Of a stretch of DNA of 8,375 nucleotides, positions 5,679 through 8,375 are shown in pieces. Positions within the stretch are counted from its first letter, which is position 1. Each line of letters begins with the position of its first letter. Source of the stretch: Gammaproteobacteria bacterium (GTDB lineage Bacteria > Pseudomonadota > Gammaproteobacteria > SZUA-140); the NCBI GenBank assembly GCA_026994735.1, contig JALWQD010000066.1:1-8375 (forward strand), given 5' to 3'. Below the pieces are notes generated by a model. The model was given only the letters and a program-made list of their open reading frames with translations, made no database searches and was not told the DNA's origin. Made by a program: the position numbers and the translations under genes.

Positions 5679-8375
5679 ATGAGAGATACAAAAAAGATCA
5701 AGCGCCGATTTTTGACTTTGAACCTGGAGCGACTGCGACGCACACGTGCGGCGTTGCGACCTCGTCAGCGGGAAGTACTCGATATGCTACCGCTGCTGTT
5801 TCACGCCAATCACGCATCCTTTCCGGGCTATGTCAGTCCCGAAACGCCTGTTGGCATATCGAACTATACGCCCCCGCAACAAACGCTTGATATCGCAAAA
5901 AAAGCTGTTAAAAGCTACATTTACAAAAGGAAAGCGCAGCCTCGATATGACATTCATGCCCTCTATCTAATGGGTAGCAGCGGTACCATTGCCTATTCGG
6001 AAAAAAGCGATTTCGATATTTGGCTCTGTTATGCCCCTAACCTTGAACAGGAACAGATTGCCGAGCTGGCAAGAAAATGTCAGGAGATTGAGAGCTGGGC
6101 CGCTGAGTTTTCCCTCGAAGTCCACTTTTTTCTGATGAATGCCAGTGAATTTGCCGCCGGCAAGGGCACTGCGCTATCAGGTGAAAGCAGTGGCAGCGCC
6201 CAGCATCATCTACTCCTTGATGAATTTTATCGCACAGCGCTGCTACTGGCGGGACGCTACCCTCTCTGGTGGTTCGTCCCGCCCGAAGAAGAAGTCAATT
6301 ATGACCGTTACAGTCGCGATTTACTGAAACAACTGCGGGTCCATGAAAACGATGTCCTCGATTTTGGCGGCCTGCCAGAAGCACCGGCTGAAGAATTTTT
6401 TGGCGCTTCACTGTGGCAGTTATACAAAAGTATCGACTCGCCCTACAAGGCTATCCTCAAATTACTGTTGATGGAATACTATGCCGCCAGCTACCCCAAA
6501 CTGGACCTACTAAGCATCGATTACAAACGTGCCGTCTATGCGGGCGAACACGACCTGGCACACCTTGACCCCTACCTGATGCTCTACCATACAACGGCCA
6601 GCTATCTCGAAGGGAAACAGGACAGTGAACGCCTGAACCTGCTGCGGCAATGTTTTTATTACAAGGTCAACGAACATCTCAGCACCCCGGATGATCCTAA
6701 CCGGGATAACTGGCGGCGTGATTTGATGCGTCAAATGGTCAGTGACTGGAGCTGGACTGAAAATGAACTGGAACGACTGGATGCACGCCCTAACTGGCGC
6801 ATCGACCAGGTACAGAAAGAAAGCCAACGCCTGGTTGACGCCCTTACGCGCAGCTACCAGTCTTTATCTGACTTCGCCAGGGAACAGGTGGCCTTGTCCA
6901 GCATCAGCCAGGATGATCTCAATATCCTTGGCCGCAAGCTTTACTCCGCCTTTGAGCGCAAACCGGGCAAGATTCCAATCGTCAATCGCGGTATTTCCGA
7001 CGATGTTTATGAAGATCAGGTGACAATCTTTGAACAACAACTAGCCAGCGGTGGCCACCAGTGGGCTCTTTATCGTGGCATTGGTGACACGGACAAAATC
7101 ACTCATACACCGCCCCTGCACCGTGCCCCGACACTGATTGAAGTACTGTGCTGGTGTCATTTGAACCAAATCGCCAACGAACACACCAACGTTTCCATCA
7201 AAGCACAAAAAAGCACGATTTCGGTCAAGGATCTGCAGTCTGTCAAACGTTGTTTGTGCCAGGCGTATCCAAGCGGCAACCTGCAACCAACAGTCACCGA
7301 TGCCATGAGTAAGCCGCGTCGCATCAACCAGCATATGCTATTGGTCAATATTGGCTGGGATCTGCAGCAGCACCGCTTACGCACAGGACAAACCATCGCC
7401 AGCAGCAAGGTCGATGCGCTCAGTTATGGTGGTGTTTGCGAAAATCAGGTTCTCAGTCTTGACCACATCATCCAGTCCAGTTGGCAGGAAGTCAGCAGTC
7501 AACGCTATGAAGGTATTGAAGGCATATTTGCTGCGCTTGCAGAAACCCTGCGCTGGGCAAGACAGTCTGCCCACCCGGAGTCCTGGTTAGCACCGGAAAC
7601 ATTCTGCTTTTCATTGGGGCATGGTGTCTCGATAGCCCGCCGCATTCGTTTGCTGTTTACCGATATTGAGGCCGCCTTCAGACAAACAGATAATCACTGC
7701 CGTTATTTCCTCAGTATCGGCCGCCATATCTACCTTCTCTGGCTGGAAGACTCCCACTTACAGCACCAGCGCCTGGAATCCTACGATGAATTAAAACAAC
7801 GGCTGAGTGAAAGCAGGCGTTTGCCTGGGCCAGTCATTTTTGACCGTTACTGTCTCACTGATGACCTGCTACCAATGATTTATCAGCAATTTAGCCTCGG
7901 CAGGGTGCAACTCTTCCATGTCATTCGCAAAGGCCGTTTGCAGATCTTCATCATCGACGAACGGGGTGCCCTGTTCACGATGCAGGTTGCCCAAAGCCTG
8001 TCGGATATCATGCTGCATCAAATCACGAATTTTCTCGCACAAAGCTTTTGCCGACCCAGTCTCGAAGAAAATGATATCAGCCGGCCATGCCAGGAAACCG
8101 CTTATTACCAGATCAGCCGTTCCCAGGGTGAAATGCACATCCAGCGCGTCCGCTTGAGTGAACTGGAAGAGCAGACACCCGCCATCGGTTTTCACGTCGA
8201 AGCAATCATCAATCGTCAAGGGCACCCTGAATTCACTCTTCGCCGCGGTCATGAAACCTTCTCTTCACGTGAACTTGGCGACAAGCTCTTCAGTGCTGTC
8301 GCCAGCGCCCTGCTGGCCGATACCCAACGCCGTGACCCTGGCCCCGGATTGCGGGTGATGGCCCTGGAATGTTCG
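5679..8375 (+). CDS. cyaA: Class I adenylate cyclase (3' end beyond window)
   Basis: CyaA makes cyclic AMP from ATP, the signal for CRP/Vfr-type regulators. The frame is open for 899 codons to the right edge without a stop. The E. coli enzyme has 848 residues and Pseudomonas-type ones are longer, so the end is probably close. The N-terminal catalytic domain (about 1-540) has the nucleotidyltransferase core GSSGTIAYSEKSDFDIW (99-115) with metal-binding Asp111 and Asp113; Glu147 is a candidate third acidic ligand. LLLDEFYRTA (178-187) and FFGASLWQLYKSIDSPYKA (240-258) match class I enzymes almost exactly. The C-terminal part is the family's regulatory domain, in enterics the target of glucose-PTS control. 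ATG 5679 is the first start after an in-frame stop at 5661. Only a weak GGA (5672-5674) precedes it, so initiation may be inefficient; the E. coli gene is also poorly initiated, from TTG. Confidence 0.97.
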   Translation, partial: MRDTKKIKRRFLTLNLERLRRTRAALRPRQREVLDMLPLLFHANHASFPGYVSPETPVGISNYTPPQQTLDIAKKAVKSYIYKRKAQPRYDIHALYLMGSSGTIAYSEKSDFDIWLCYAPNLEQEQIAELARKCQEIESWAAEFSLEVHFFLMNASEFAAGKGTALSGESSGSAQHHLLLDEFYRTALLLAGRYPLWWFVPPEEEVNYDRYSRDLLKQLRVHENDVLDFGGLPEAPAEEFFGASLWQLYKSIDSPYKAILKLLLMEYYAASYPKLDLLSIDYKRAVYAGEHDLAHLDPYLMLYHTTASYLEGKQDSERLNLLRQCFYYKVNEHLSTPDDPNRDNWRRDLMRQMVSDWSWTENELERLDARPNWRIDQVQKESQRLVDALTRSYQSLSDFAREQVALSSISQDDLNILGRKLYSAFERKPGKIPIVNRGISDDVYEDQVTIFEQQLASGGHQWALYRGIGDTDKITHTPPLHRAPTLIEVLCWCHLNQIANEHTNVSIKAQKSTISVKDLQSVKRCLCQAYPSGNLQPTVTDAMSKPRRINQHMLLVNIGWDLQQHRLRTGQTIASSKVDALSYGGVCENQVLSLDHIIQSSWQEVSSQRYEGIEGIFAALAETLRWARQSAHPESWLAPETFCFSLGHGVSIARRIRLLFTDIEAAFRQTDNHCRYFLSIGRHIYLLWLEDSHLQHQRLESYDELKQRLSESRRLPGPVIFDRYCLTDDLLPMIYQQFSLGRVQLFHVIRKGRLQIFIIDERGALFTMQVAQSLSDIMLHQITNFLAQSFCRPSLEENDISRPCQETAYYQISRSQGEMHIQRVRLSELEEQTPAIGFHVEAIINRQGHPEFTLRRGHETFSSRELGDKLFSAVASALLADTQRRDPGPGLRVMALECS

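Noticed and set aside
5509..5691. 60-codon open frame on the minus strand overlapping the cyaA start
   Set aside because: It overlaps the cyaA start codon, and the product has no recognisable family. A weakly hydrophobic N-terminus alone is not enough.

Overview
The window is ordinary, conserved chromosomal DNA from a non-enteric gammaproteobacterium of moderate GC. Two things point there: the gene order, with hemC-hemD-hemX-hemY facing argH and cyaA, and a class I adenylate cyclase, a family essentially confined to Gammaproteobacteria. I cannot name a genus. I see no phage, transposon, CRISPR, tRNA or rRNA.

Left half, minus strand (1-3591): a tightly packed operon read right to left: hemC (hydroxymethylbilane synthase), hemD (uroporphyrinogen III synthase), hemX (membrane-anchored coiled-coil protein) and hemY (TPR membrane protein, cut by the left edge). 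Each gene overlaps the next, by 17, 11 and 4 bases, so the four are probably translationally coupled. The hemD/hemX junction carries a run of seven G (sense strand). Losing one G would join the two genes into a single HemD-HemX frame.

Centre (3592-3733): a compact divergent regulatory region. A good sigma70-type promoter faces left into hemC and an extended -10 promoter faces right into argH. A 13-base imperfect inverted repeat brackets the argH -10.

Right half, plus strand: argH (argininosuccinate lyase, last step of arginine synthesis), then about 550 bases without a convincing gene, then cyaA (class I adenylate cyclase), cut by the right edge after 899 codons. The gap holds a weak terminator candidate and several possible RNA stems, two of them mutually exclusive, just upstream of cyaA.

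From family knowledge, Pseudomonas has argH divergent from algZ-algR-hemCDXY, while enterics have cyaA directly divergent from hemC. This window combines both neighbourhoods and lacks algZR, the cyaA-linked frataxin gene and lptM at these places. No clearly new biological system is visible. The points most worth checking are the hemD/hemX homopolymer junction, the inverted repeat in the divergent promoter region, and the long cyaA leader.
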